Of a stretch of 64,000 nucleotides of DNA, positions 21,015 through 30,985 are shown in pieces (position 1 is the first letter of the stretch; each line of letters begins with the position of its first letter). The translations under genes were made by a program, and so were the position numbers. This DNA is from Undaria pinnatifida (lineage: Eukaryota; Sar; Phaeophyceae; Laminariales; Alariaceae). The stretch spans positions 13,748,487-13,812,486 of the forward strand of contig JABAKD010000027.1 in assembly GCA_012845835.1 (NCBI GenBank). The letters are read 5' to 3'. Under the pieces are notes generated by a model. That model made no database searches, was not told the origin of the DNA, and saw only the letters and a list, made by a program, of their open reading frames with translations.

Positions 21015-21149
21015 GTGCTCGCTTCGTACTGTTTTAATTTGTGAATACATATGAATATACATACCTCTCTAAATTAACGGAAGATATATACTACTACCTT
21101 GCGATCGTTCGAACAGTCAAGTTCGTAGTACCTGGTAATGAGTGTTCTG

Positions 21150-21420
21150 TCTTACGGTTAAGACGGCTACTCCTCTTTGCACGACGCACTTGCAAATAAT
21201 AACGTGCACGACTCGCACCGCCTCCAGAACCGCACACCCAAAAACTCATTTCGACACTTGAAACAGCAGCGCAAACACCACAGAGCATAAGACCATTGCA
21301 CTAGGCCACACAGCACGCGCAAAGGTAGACAACACAGCGGACCACACACAGCAGACACGCAGACCACACAGCAGGCATGTCCTGATGGATCTTGCCGGGA
21401 GAATGGTCGTGCATTCAGAG
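21150..21420 (-). repeat. Repeat R2, copy 1
   Basis: About 260 bp matching 28095-28365 in opposite orientation. Shared words (minus strand) include GATCCATCAGGACATGCCTG, CTCTGTGGTGTTTGCGC, GTGTGCGGTTCTGGAGGCGG and GTGCACGTTATTATTTGCAA. Two frames are open in both copies and are Cys/Trp/Arg-rich. Confidence 0.6.
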
Positions 21421-21984
21421 AGTAACAGCAGTGCCGTCGATGTCGAGAGGATGCGTACATGTATATGGGCAATTATACGGCAGGCGGCACGTGTGTTTGC
21501 CCTCTCACTCGAATTTTACTCGCGATAATGTATTGCTATGTGGTGCCGACATGATGAAGCACTCGAAAATAGTCGTGCTTGCGTACTCGCTAGCGCGTAC
21601 GACGCGTACGAGGAGCAGAATTGTAGCCGTACGTAGAAAGAAGGGGGCAGCATCACCCACACTCGGACTCGTACGTGCTCTCTTATCTGAGAGCAAGAGG
21701 GTTGAAAATCTAAATCTACGAGATCTCAACAGCAGGAGCAATAAAGTGAAAGTAATATATAGAGTTTCGACAAAATTTCCGATCTCACAGCTGGAGAGTA
21801 TTTTAATTTTTATAATTGATATAAACAATCGTCCGGGATATTTATGGGAACTTCTCCTGCACCGGATTTAGCGAACGATTTTGCATTTATTATGCATGAG
21901 TTCAAATTCTTAAAAGTTACCTAGCATGATAGATGAATTTGAACATGCGGAGAATAATGGTAATGAAGCCCTGTATCCGTATAC
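21421..21984. other. Unassigned, with degenerate MSFD end at 21750-21825
   Basis: GAGTTTCGACAAAATTTCC and GATCTCACAGCTGGAGAGTAT at 21757-21802 are an MSFD terminus whose ATG is lost. A 106-codon frame starting near 21551 reads through it in another frame and is probably incidental. Confidence 0.35.
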
Positions 21985-22250
21985 ATTCATGTGTGTGTGT
22001 TCTTCACATTAAACCGTTCTTCTACTCGTCGACATCCAGCACACCCAGTGTCCGTACTGATTCTTCACCCTAGAAAGATCAGCTCTGTGGTCACAAGCTA
22101 CGACACAGAGATAATGCATCGTAATGCATTCGACAACGCAATGTCATGCCCTAGTACTGGGTACGACAGGCACAACATACATACGTCAGCAACAGAAATA
22201 CATTGGAAGAGAGAAATACGAAATAAACAAAAACAAAAACCTTCATAGAA
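21985..22250 (+). repeat. Repeat R1, copy 4
   Basis: GTTCTTCACATTAAACCG, CATCCAGCACACCCAGTGTC, AGCTCTGTGGTCACAAGC and ACACAGAGATAATGCATCG, then an A-rich end (22215-22245). Confidence 0.5.
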
Positions 22251-22479
22251 CAGTATGAAAACAATACGAAAAGGTTTATGGATTATATTGTTCCAGTTTC
22301 ATTAGGATCACAGAGTAATGGTCCAAGTTTTAAAGAAATTGTACACAATAAAGGAGAGGGTTATGACCTTCGGGAACCGAAAGCGGCGTAACCCGTGGTT
22401 TGTTTGGACGCGAAAGAATTTAGGGTTTTTGTTCCATGCTCTGGTAACGGTCCACCACACGGTAGTTGGTGGCCATCAC
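22251..22479. other. Unassigned stretch
   Basis: No gene or repeat recognised. Confidence 0.3.
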
Positions 22480-22722
22480 TCTTCGGTTGACTCGCGCAGC
22501 TAGGTAAGCCCGCACGTCGGAGGGCAAGGGACGGTACCGTGTAGGCTGTGCGACCAGAGAAGAGGCAAGTGTTAGTAGCCGGCCAGCGACCCAGCATTAG
22601 GTCGGCTCTCGTGATATTTCTCTTCGGTTGACTCGCGCAGCTAGGTAAGCCCGCACGTCGGAGGGCAAGGGACGGTACCGTGTAGGCTGTGCGACCAGAG
22701 AAGAGGCAAGTGTTAGTAGCCG
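22480..22722 (+). repeat. ~102-bp near-identical direct repeat, 140-bp spacing
   Basis: The stretch beginning CTCTTCGGTTGACTCGCGC and ending CAAGTGTTAGTAGCCG occurs at 22480-22581 and 22620-22721 with no difference that I can see. Identity suggests a recent duplication, or an assembly artefact. Confidence 0.75.
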
Positions 22723-22989
22723 TGATATTTCTGTCGTTTGTGTCTATTTCTCCGGACGTGCTTGACGAGAATTTGGTTATGTTTGTCGGTCACATCCCAG
22801 CGACAAACCGAAAGGAGTGGGCTGCAATACATTATCACGCAGATAGTATATACAGCGCCCTGGTCCTGCAGGTGACGAGCCAAATATGTAAGAAATGCAG
22901 AATGTCTACCTGGTACTCCGTCGAGTCAGGCGTTGGACAGTATTTCACCGGTAATAAAAAGTGAGAAGATAGACGCATAATACTTACCC

Positions 22990-23645
22990 AGTCTCCGTCG
23001 AGACGGGCAGACGGGTGTTGACTTATGACGACGTTATTGTTTGTACCCCCCCCTTCATGCTCGAATTGAGAAACCAAAGACAGGATACCTATACCTCGTC
23101 TCCGTCGAGGCAGGCATTTGGTTATTGCTGTACGCGACCGCCGGTCTCTCGGCTTCGCAGGTTTCGCGTACAATCGATGGGTCATGGTTTCAGGTGGGGT
23201 TGATACAGAATACGTACCTAGTCTACGTTGAGAGGGGCGCTGATTTACGTCGCCAATTATTTGTACCCGCCTTCATGCTCGAATTGAGAAACCAAAGACA
23301 GAATACCTACACCTCGTCTCCGTCGAGACAGGCGTTTAGTTATTGCTGTATGCGACCGCCGGTATCACGGCTTCGCATGTTTCGCGTACAATCGATGGGT
23401 CATGGTTTCAGGTGGGGTTGAGGCAGAATACGTACCCAGTCTCCGTTGAGACGGGCGATGATTTATGTCTCCAATTATTTGTACCCCCCCTTCATGCTCG
23501 AATTGAGAAACCAAAGACAGGATAACTACACCTCGTCTCCGTCGAGACAGGCGTTCATTTATTGCTGCATGCGACCGCCGGTATCACGGCTTCGCATATT
23601 TCGCGTACAATCGATGGGTCATGGTCTCAGGTGTGTTGCGGTAGA
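22990..23645 (+). repeat. 219-bp tandem repeat, three copies
   Basis: CATGCTCGAATTGAGAAACC recurs at 23056, 23274 and 23493. Each unit also has CCTCGTCTCCGTCGAG, TTTCGCGTACAATCGATGGG and GTACCCAGTCTCCGTTGAG. Units are 90% or more similar by eye. Frames in all phases carry repeated peptides, so the ORFs here follow from the repeat. Confidence 0.8.
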
Positions 23646-23720
23646 TTGGTCTCTCGGGGTGCTCTCCCTCCCAAGTCACAGACACAATAATAACCAAGCA
23701 ATTCGAAAGATATCAAACAA

Positions 23721-23942
23721 ATGGTGGAATGTACCCGGCGTAAGTTGAAGATGTTTGACGGAGAAGAAATAGAAAACCCTGTATCTATTGTCAAGGAACA
23801 AGCAGGTAGCACAGCAGTTAGTACATTTCCTGGATATATATGGAGATTTTACAAAGTACGCCTGGGGTTTCGCAAATTAAAATGTATGATAAACGAGACC
23901 ACATGGAAACGTTGGAGGATTACCAAAAATATCCTCATATAG
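23721..23942 (+). CDS. Weak candidate ORF, 73 codons, unknown
   Basis: ATG at 23721. The product is Lys/Arg/Trp-rich (MFDGEEIENPVSIVKEQAG, then WRFYKVRLGF and TTWKRWRITKNI) and not low-complexity. It reads like a real protein fragment but matches nothing I know. It lies at the edge of the AT-rich island, immediately after the 219-bp repeats. Confidence 0.2.
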   Translation: MVECTRRKLKMFDGEEIENPVSIVKEQAGSTAVSTFPGYIWRFYKVRLGFRKLKCMINETTWKRWRITKNILI

Positions 23943-24339
23943 AAACTAGATCGTCTAATAGTTGTAAGTACGCCACCCTCCATTGCCAGCTATGTAGATT
24001 TGCAATTAGATTTTTCAGAAATTGAATTTTTCTAAAATGTAGCAGCAAAACTAGTGAAGGATATGATCAATAATGGGTATAATAGAGTGAACTTGAGGAA
24101 TAAATTACACAGCTTTGAAAGTTCCTTCGATAGATCACCTATCACAAGAACTATAACGGGAGTAAAAAGTCCAAGTGTTCGTGATAAATACTAAGTATTG
24201 GTTTACAGTGGAAACGGAGATTTGGAATCACATAGACCACGGAAGATATGAACAGGAAAAGGGGATTGGACGGAAGACAGAGAAGTTTAGAAACTACTGT
24301 ATGAAATACTTTAAAATAATGGTACGGTCAATGGTGATA

Positions 24340-24665
24340 GTATGGTTGTTGACACAACTGGCTTTATTGTTGCTATGGTTGTTGCAGCTATTGCTGTTAT
24401 GATGGTGACTGTTATTACTATTGTTAATGGTATGTTGTTTTTCGTATTTCTGTTACGTGTGATTGTCATCATCGTTATAGTTGTTCTGGTTTCATTGTTG
24501 TTATGGTTGTGATTGTCGTTGCTTTTGTTGCTGTTAAGTTGGTGGTGTTCTTGTACTTGTTGCTATTGTTATTGTTGTTATTATTGTTATAATTGCTGTT
24601 ATAATTTCTGTGGTCTGTTGTTGCTGTGGTTACATCTGTTGATGATTTTATGGTTGTTATTGTTA
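24340..24665 (+). repeat. GTT/GTTATT-rich simple-sequence tract
   Basis: Interrupted TTG/GTT/TTA trinucleotides over ~320 bp. Confidence 0.7.
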
Positions 24666-24914
24666 TTTAGAAAAATGTAGATTTATCCAAAGGTTAACGG
24701 AGGAATGAAGTTATAAAAACAAACGAGATTAAACGACTGTTGTAATACAGCATCCATGATCCACTGATGGAATATATCATACATCAAACCCCTTAAAACT
24801 ATCTCCTATTTGTAGCGCCTAAGTTAAAAAAAAAAAAAATCATAACATAGTACAATCAAGGAAGGTATTATATACCAATATTCCTGAGAATATTAGTGCA
24901 TTATACCTGAATTG

Positions 24915-24957
24915 ACCGTGAGGGGGAACATTGAAAACCCAAATGTCCCTCACGATT
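24915..24957. other. Stem-loop
   Basis: CGTGAGGGGGAACATT and AAATGTCCCTCACG are complementary across a short A-rich loop, with one or two bulges. Its role is unknown. Confidence 0.4.
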
Positions 24958-26093
24958 TGGTTAGGAGATACAAAATGATGCATTCCCAACATCTAAGATA
25001 AACTCTAACTTATTTATTTCTCAACAGAACCAACCTCAAGATTGGTAAATGTATGTACTTACCAACAAAACCAACCTCAAGCTTGCGAAAATCAATAATA
25101 AATAACAACATTATGACTGCTGTCCCAAATTATTTACCTCTTACTGTCTAGTACGTACCCATGAAACATAGCCGTGAAACGGATGAACCAATCCTTTTGT
25201 GTTTCCGTTTCGTACACGTGTACTGCAATCAAGATCATGGAAAAACAACTACACAAAAAATAAGCAATGCACTTGTACATTTAGTCAGTATTGGTTCCTT
25301 GCTTCAAGCTTCGTTGTGTGCGGAATCAAAGCTTTGAGCGCTCAGCCTTTTGTGCTTTAGTACCGTCCGGTAGTGACTGAGGGGAACCAGGGAGCTTTAG
25401 TGACATGTTCAAGCGCATTGCTAAGCTGTTCACGTGCTGAAAAACTGAAAGACTTCCTTGATCTGCGGCAAACATACAGGTGAACATTTGGAAATGAAGG
25501 AGTTTAGTGTACGAGTGAATAGAACTGAAAAGAAGTGCGGTCCAAGAAAAACGAGAATGACATGTCATGGATGGGGTACAAGCATTCATATTGGAGCGAC
25601 CATAACAAGTCAAGAAGGACGGGATGGACTGGATATACACTGCTGCTGTGCACTGCCTATACAAGGGAAGTACCGTGAGTATACCACAACATGCTGATGA
25701 TGCTCACTAGTCATGCTCACAACTCGTCGGCTCACAAGTCATGCCCACAACTCGTTGATTTTCCATGATGAGTGGTGCACTTCCAATTCATCGACTCTTC
25801 ATATGACCTGACTCCGTAACCTAGTGCAAAAAGCCAGTGTAATTAACAGGTGAAAAAAATTATTCCCCATGCGCAGGGAATTAACTGCGCATTTTTTTCA
25901 TGAATGACATGACTCAGTAATATAAATGGTATCATATGAAGATTAATATTTAGTGCGATCAGTTACTGCTGCTGTGAACAAAAATCTTTCGTACTATAGA
26001 ATTAAACCGATATAATGAGAGAGCGGAAATAGGGTCATTTATAAAAACATAATTTGTCTTCACACGCACATGATATATGTATGTAGTTAATAT

Positions 26094-26150
26094 GTTAGGG
26101 TGAAAGCGTATCAATTTAAAACCGTGGGTTCGAGTTTCACAGACTCCCGT
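26094..26150 (+). other. tRNA-like 3' half (T-arm), copy 1
   Basis: CCGTGGGTTCGAGTTTCAC carries the TΨC-loop consensus GGTTCGA and a stem with one or two mispairs. It is followed by AGACTC and a T-run. No cloverleaf 5' half pairs with it. A near-copy lies at 26655-26715. The likeliest reading is a tRNA-derived relic. Confidence 0.35.
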
Positions 26151-26359
26151 TTTTTTCTCTCAGGGCGGGACTTTTACATGATATCTAGTAGATCATTACT
26201 ACTGTCTTCATACTCCCGACGTATACCAAAACCCGCCGTTATAGTACAGAAGACAAAAGAATAAGACCACCCCCCCATTGTAGAGAAAACTTACCTACGC
26301 ACTTAATTAACCACAAGTATCAACAACCCTGACCAAGCCATCCATCCGCAAACCATCCA

Positions 26360-26655
26360 CCATAATATGATAGAGCAATATAGTATAGTGGAAACTACAG
26401 ATAGATATAAATGTATAAAATAGATGTGATGTTAGATCTAGCTCAAAATTCCCCACCTGAAAAAGTAAAAATGCCAATACACCAATCATTTTAGAGGAGA
26501 AAAACATTTTTTTTACAAAAGAACAGGACCCCTCCCATTAAGATTTTTTTTCGCCCACATAGTATATTTCAAGTGCCAACAAGCAGCTCGAAAAGATGAG
26601 TATTGACCCGAAATTCGTCGAGCTCACAGCTGGCGTCCTGAAAATATTTTTATGA
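26360..26655 (+). repeat. MSFD-like element, variant subfamily, copy 1
   Basis: About 290 bp shared with 27085-27370: GATAGAGCAATATAGTATAG, GTGGAAACTACA, ATGTTAGATCTAGCTC, AAAATTCCCCACCTG, AGTGCCAACAAGCAGCTCG, then the peptide end. The upstream half differs from the C-rich body of the main subfamily. Confidence 0.6.
26596..26655 (+). CDS. Micropeptide MSIDPKFVELTAGVLKIFL (variant MSFD)
   Basis: 19 codons plus TGA. Compared with the main form MSFDEIFDLTAGVYF, the M-S-x-D and L-T-A-G-V positions are kept while the codons between differ. Confidence 0.2.
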   Translation: MSIDPKFVELTAGVLKIFL

Positions 26656-26715
26656 AATGTTAGAGTGACAGCGTATCAATAAACCCGTGGGTTCGAGTCC
26701 CACAGAGTCATTTTT
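26655..26715 (+). other. tRNA-like 3' half (T-arm), copy 2
   Basis: GTTAGAGTGACAGCGTATCA followed by CCGTGGGTTCGAGTCCCAC forms a perfect 5-bp T-stem (GTGGG/CCCAC) around TTCGAGT, then AGAGTC and a T-run. It directly abuts the MSFD-like element. No 5' acceptor half is recognisable. Confidence 0.4.
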
Positions 26716-27084
26716 TTTTTGGGGGGGGGGAGTAGCATTAAATTAGACTTTTATTCTCGAATGCTGTATTAATATTAACATAAATATTAGATAGCTAGTA
26801 GTCTAATACTCTATATTTTATTATTATTTCATTTGCCATCTGACAATCAATGTATGTAGCGTGAGTGTCAAAAACCATGAACATGATGAAAGAACACAAA
26901 ATCCAGATGAAAGCGTGAAACGATGTTTCCAACAACCAAAAACCACGAATACTAGATGTACCTCCAATTTTCATGGCCCTGCCCCCTCCAGCCGCAAGGG
27001 CCAAGTCCTCCCCCCCATATTGGTACTCCTCCCGATAACAAAGCGGGGGAAAAAACAAAATAAACCACCCAGTAGCACCATACA
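26716..27084. other. Unassigned AT-rich stretch
   Basis: No gene recognised. A poly-T/poly-G junction lies at 26711-26730. Confidence 0.3.
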
Positions 27085-27370
27085 TATGATAGAGCTGTAT
27101 AGTGGAAACTACAACAAACAGTAATGAATTTATAAAATAGATATGATGCTAGATCTAGCTCAAAATTCCCCATCTAAAGTAAAAAAACCAACACCAACCA
27201 TTAGAGTGAGTGGTGGAGAAAAAACAAAACATACGTAAAGTTCCAATAAAAAACTCACCCGCACGTCCGCATATTACAAGTACCAACAACGCAGCTTGCA
27301 AAGATGAGTATTGACCCGAAATCCGTCCAACTCACGGCTGACGTCCTTACTAAAATATTTTTTTATAAAA
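27085..27370 (+). repeat. MSFD-like element, variant subfamily, copy 2
   Basis: Matches 26360-26655 through ATGATAGAGCTGTATAG, GATGCTAGATCTAGCTC, AAGTACCAACAACGCAGC and TTGCAAAGATGAGTATTGAC. Confidence 0.6.
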
Positions 27371-27534
27371 CAGTAGAACAGAGCAGATACCGTCGCAATG
27401 GATATTTATCCCTTGAGAGCTCTACAACAACAGCTCTAATTTTTTTTTCAAGCTCTAATTGTTGCGGGGAGTATAATTCAATCCATTATTATTGTTGTAC
27501 CACTGTAACACTTGTACCCACAGCAGCAGCTTAG
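27304..27534 (+). CDS. Extended MSFD-type frame, 76 codons
   Basis: Starts MSIDPKSVQLTADVLTKIFF and continues past the usual stop for about 55 more codons of Ser/Thr/Cys-rich sequence into flanking DNA. The extension looks incidental; only the N-terminal 15 residues match other copies. Confidence 0.15.
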   Translation: MSIDPKSVQLTADVLTKIFFYKTVEQSRYRRNGYLSLESSTTTALIFFSSSNCCGEYNSIHYYCCTTVTLVPTAAA

Positions 27535-28094
27535 CATCAGCAGCAAGCAGCAGCCAGCAAGGCCTTGCAGCCACGGGTCAAGCCATCCCTGCCACCACCA
27601 CCACCTGGTTGTCCACCATCATCCCCAAGGTCGGTACGGTTACCAATCCCGCCTAGGTGCGGTATATGCGCGGGCAGTGCCGTGTAGTATCTATCTTGGT
27701 CTGTGCCTGTTTGTGTTCCTGCGCTGCGTTATGCCGCCCCCCCGCCGCCGCCGTCTTTTTTTATAAAAGAAAGCTGGCATGGTCTGTCTCCGAAACAAAA
27801 TATATATGTCAACCCAAAAAGCATCCGTTTCATCGGGGTTCTCTGAGATTTTTAACGATTGACCGTGGGGACTGACCACACATCACCGAGGCAGGTGGGT
27901 GCGTGACGTGAAACCAGACACATGTGCGGAGATGGCACTTGCTCGTCGTGTCATATGCGATATATGGACAGAGCAGTCACAGCGCACGGAAAAAATTCCG
28001 TATGTACGCGACATGACTGTAAAATAAAAGTAAATGGAAAGAAAGATGAGGATGGGCTAATAATTCTGAAGAAAAAAAAACGCTTTCTGACGAC
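27535..28094. other. Unassigned stretch
   Basis: CAG/CAC-rich microsatellite at 27521-27610; otherwise no gene or repeat recognised. Confidence 0.3.
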
Positions 28095-28365
28095 GTGATT
28101 CTTCCGGCAAAATCCATCAGGGACGTGCCTGCTGTGTGGACTGCGTGTCTGCCGTGTGGTCTGCTGTGTTGTCTGCTTTTTTTGCGCGTGTTGTGTGGCC
28201 TGGTGCGATGGTCTAAAATGCTCTGTGGTGTTTGCGCCGCTGTTTCAGGTTTCGGAATGGGTTTCTGGGTGTGTGGTTCTGGAGGCGGCTCGAGTCGTGC
28301 ACGTTATTATTTGCAAGTGCGTCGTGCAAAGAGGGGCAGCCGTCTTACGGTTGCTTGACCGATGT
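28095..28365 (+). repeat. Repeat R2, copy 2
   Basis: The same ~260-bp sequence as 21150-21420, inverted. The run of TGTGT/CTGC words (28130-28200) gives Cys-rich frames. The frame at 28095-28358 does not start with ATG. Confidence 0.6.
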
Positions 28366-28914
28366 CCGAAATCCCATGATGACACCGGCACAACGCCCCC
28401 CCTCCCCTCCATGATGAGATAGGGGGCCTCATTTATTGTTCTTGTTTTTTCATTTTTTTTCTTGTTCCGCTCTCTCATCTATTTTTATCTTCGCAACTCT
28501 TCTTCCTGCTACTTCTCCGTCTCTACTATTATTAGACATAACTCAGATCCGAGAAGCAGGGGCTCTTCTCCCCCCTCCCCGCCTTCTCCCCCCTCCCCGC
28601 CTTCTCCCCACTTCTGCTGTGCGTGCCTGTGCCTTCATTGCGAAAAAGGCTTCAGCCCGTTTTCTTCTCTCCTCGTCGATTCTTATCCAACTGCGTACGT
28701 ACCAGGCACATGTCTTATGGTATGTTGATAATAATATAGCCACAACTAAACGGTAGTCGTCACATCCGAATCGTTTTTTTTTTTTTTTTAATTTGTTCCT
28801 TCCTTGGTTAGTCTAGTCGTTTATTTTTTTTTATTTTTTTTAAACTGGGGTGCCCGATTGTTTCGTGTGCTGGCTATACTTGCATAATTTCGTTTCGTGC
28901 CCGCCATCTTGGCC
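28366..28914. other. Unassigned; pyrimidine-rich
   Basis: An 18-bp tandem, TCTCCCCCCTCCCCGCCT, lies at 28566-28605; T-rich at 28770-28850. No gene recognised. Confidence 0.4.
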
Positions 28915-29105
28915 TTGCACATGACCAAATCACTTTGTTGTTTGTTGCATTTGAATCGTGTACCTCTGTCTGTCTCGTAGGTGGTGACCACAGGGCTCAT
29001 CTCTGTATAGATAGATAGGGCATCATCGGCACGGATAATGGTTGTGCTGGATGTACATGGCTGAAAATATCAGTTTCATGTGAAGAACGCACACCTGGAA
29101 TTTTT
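28915..29105 (-). repeat. Repeat R1, copy 5
   Basis: CTCGTAGGTGGTGACCAC, CATCATCGGCACGGATAATG, GTTGTGCTGGATGTACATGG and ATATCAGTTTCATGTGAAG. It directly abuts SINE-1 at 29110. Confidence 0.5.
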
Positions 29106-29109
29106 TTTT

Positions 29110-29392
29110 TTTTAGGTCAGTTTCGTGAGTTCGAGCCCCGCCGAGAGGATACTCGTATAAATTCGTTGGGACTTTTTCTTGTGCACAAATTGACTTGCGG
29201 AAAGCGCGAGAGCGTGAGTGAATTAGCAACACTCGATGAAAAATCGACAAGCAGAGGGATTGCTGAACCCTATGCGCGCGATAAAAGTTGAAGGCAAGAA
29301 CCGGGGGGAAATAAGGGACGACACCTGTGACCACGGCTTGTCCAGAAGCTGGAAAGTAAAAATGTGCAAAAAAAAAAAAAAAAAAAAAAAAT
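29110..29392 (+). mobile_element. SINE-1, copy 1 (5' truncated)
   Basis: Starts inside the tRNA-like head (AGGTCAGTTTCGTGAGTTCG, B-box GAGTTCGAGCC). The body follows: ATACTCGTATAAATTCG, GACTTGCGGAAAGCGCGAG, CACTCGATGAAAAATCGAC, CAGAAGCTGGAAAG. It ends in a ~22-nt poly-A (29370-29391). The A-box half is missing. Confidence 0.7.
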
Positions 29393-29544
29393 ACTCCACG
29401 GCTAGTACGAGGTACTAAATATTATTAATACTACCAAAAATACGTACACTGTAACCTAACGGGATCCAAACAACATCGAAACAATATTCGACTATATGTG
29501 TACGTATAGCCTACACTCTACTTGTTGTTTTCGATCACTAAGAT
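29393..29544. other. Short unassigned gap
   Basis: No feature seen. Confidence 0.3.
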
Positions 29545-30235
29545 ACACTACAACGAACAGCTGTGCGAGATCGAATATTTCGTCGAAACTCATCCTTGCA
29601 AGCTGTGTGTGATACTCCAATCGCGCGTATTACTGGATGTGTGCCCTCGCCAAGGATGTAGGTCGGCGACTCCCCTTGGAACTACAGTGCAGCTTGTACC
29701 AGGGTCAACAGGGTGAGACGTTAATCAATCTGTGCGCGGAAACAAGAAAACCCGTTTTTGAGGGAGACAAAATCTGACGGCGCTGTGGAATGCATCATCA
29801 TTCATTCGGTTTATTATGTATACACCGTATGTAGTCGTATGACCGATGAGGGGAGGGCGGGTTTTTTATAGGGGGGGGGATTCCCGCATTTGTAGGTGGC
29901 ATAAATCAATAGGAGGAGCTTACTATACTCGTGGTGCTATAGGTGTAGGCGATATGGGGGGGGTTGTTTGGGGACGGGGAGGAGGTTAATTGGAACTTGA
30001 AGACGACCATACACCTGAATTGGAGCTACTGCGTGGATGGCTCGAAAGGTAAATAGGTGTCGTGGGTATAGTGTTTATAATTCTGGCCCGGGTTTTCAGT
30101 TTTGCTGGGCTGGCGGGGGAGGGGGGAGGGTGTTTGTGGGTGTATCAGGGGGGTGCGGGGTGGGGGGGGGGGGGGGGGGGGGGGGGGCGGAGGTGGATGT
30201 GCGAGCAAAAGATTCTACTTGTGCGTGCTAAATGC
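29545..30235 (-). repeat. MSFD element, long copy
   Basis: The conserved terminus is at 29560-29640 (ATG at 29593, minus: MSFDEIFDLAQLFVVV…, where an indel replaces LTAGV). Then come the block AGGTCGGCGACTCCCCTTG, AGGGTCAACAGGGTGA and TGTGCGCGGAAAC, and a G-rich body with poly-G at 30160-30187. Confidence 0.6.
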
Positions 30236-30639
30236 AGATGCCCTGTAGACTAGTCTATATCTTCCACCTGTAAATCTTCGCATTTATTCTGTCTTCTTCT
30301 CTCCCTGTATAGTCTAGACGTAACTCAAACCCGGGCTCACTAACCGGGCTCTTCTTCCCCCCTCCCCACTACACGGCACACGACGCGCCTTCGTTTTTGT
30401 CGCCAGAAGGACTCAGCATTTTTTCCCCGCGCCGACTCCGGGTCGAATCAGTCGTGTTTGTACCCAAGCTACAAAGCGCTCTCGGCAGTTGTTATTGGTG
30501 TGCCTGGAAAAGCAAAAAACCTCCACGACCAGATTGGAAAACCATGATTAAAACCTTAAAAGTTGGTCGTCGTCGTCGTAGTAGTAGTAGTAGTAGTAGT
30601 AGTGTTCGAGGTTAACCACTACCAGACCACCGGGGCGAC
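30236..30639. other. Unassigned stretch
   Basis: No gene recognised. (GTC/GTA)n microsatellite at 30561-30603. Confidence 0.3.
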
Positions 30640-30830
30640 CGGCAGTAGTAGGTTAGTCCCTTTATAGTGCCGGTATGTGCACTATAGAGGGAACAACCGG
30701 CACTATAGCGGAAATGGGCACTACTACTCCTTCGCATATTGCCACTCCTTTTGTTTCCATCTGCGCCAAGCGATGATGATTTCACAGGCACTATAGCGGA
30801 CAACCGGCACTATGGAGGGATCACTACTGT
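30640..30830. repeat. Small inverted-repeat elements with CACTATAG/GGAGGGA ends
   Basis: CACTATAGAGGGA, CCGGCACTATAGCGGA and CCGGCACTATGGAGGGA recur in both orientations, separated by short spacers. Similar words occur at 58075-58235 and 33190-33280 (CACTACGGAGGGAC). This resembles the ends of Tc1/mariner-type MITEs (Stowaway-like), but full elements are not resolved. Confidence 0.4.
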
Positions 30831-30876
30831 TGTTGTTGTTGTCGTCGTTGTTGTTGTTGTTGTTGTTTGTTGTTGT

Positions 30877-30910
<34 letters not shown>

Positions 30911-30985
30911 GTTGTCGATGCTATCGGCGTTGTCGTTGTCGTTGTCGTTGTTGTTGCTGTTGCTGTTGTTGTTCTACCGTATTGT
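30825..30985 (+). repeat. (GTT)n/(TTG)n microsatellite
   Basis: About 160 bp of GTT with GTC interruptions. Responsible for poly-Val, poly-Leu and poly-Cys frames on the plus strand and poly-Thr/Asn on the minus. Confidence 0.9.

Larger units (their letters stand above)
23646..26360. other. AT-rich island, mostly unassigned
   Basis: Base composition changes abruptly: this ~2.7 kb is clearly AT-richer than both flanks and lacks the A, C, P and SINE-1 families that fill the rest of the window. It contains a GTT/ATT-rich tract (24340-24665), a hairpin (24915-24957), a short direct repeat ACCAACCTCAAG (25028, 25070) and a tRNA-like half (26094-26150). Short frames at 25326-25697 on both strands have no recognisable content. 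Confidence 0.4.

Noticed and set aside
22995-23748. Repeated protein in 22995-23748
   Set aside because: Peptide repetition follows the 219-bp tandem DNA repeat, and several frames are equally open.
28095-28358. Cys-rich secreted peptide
   Set aside because: No ATG start, and the sequence is a dispersed repeat (R2) with two competing frames.
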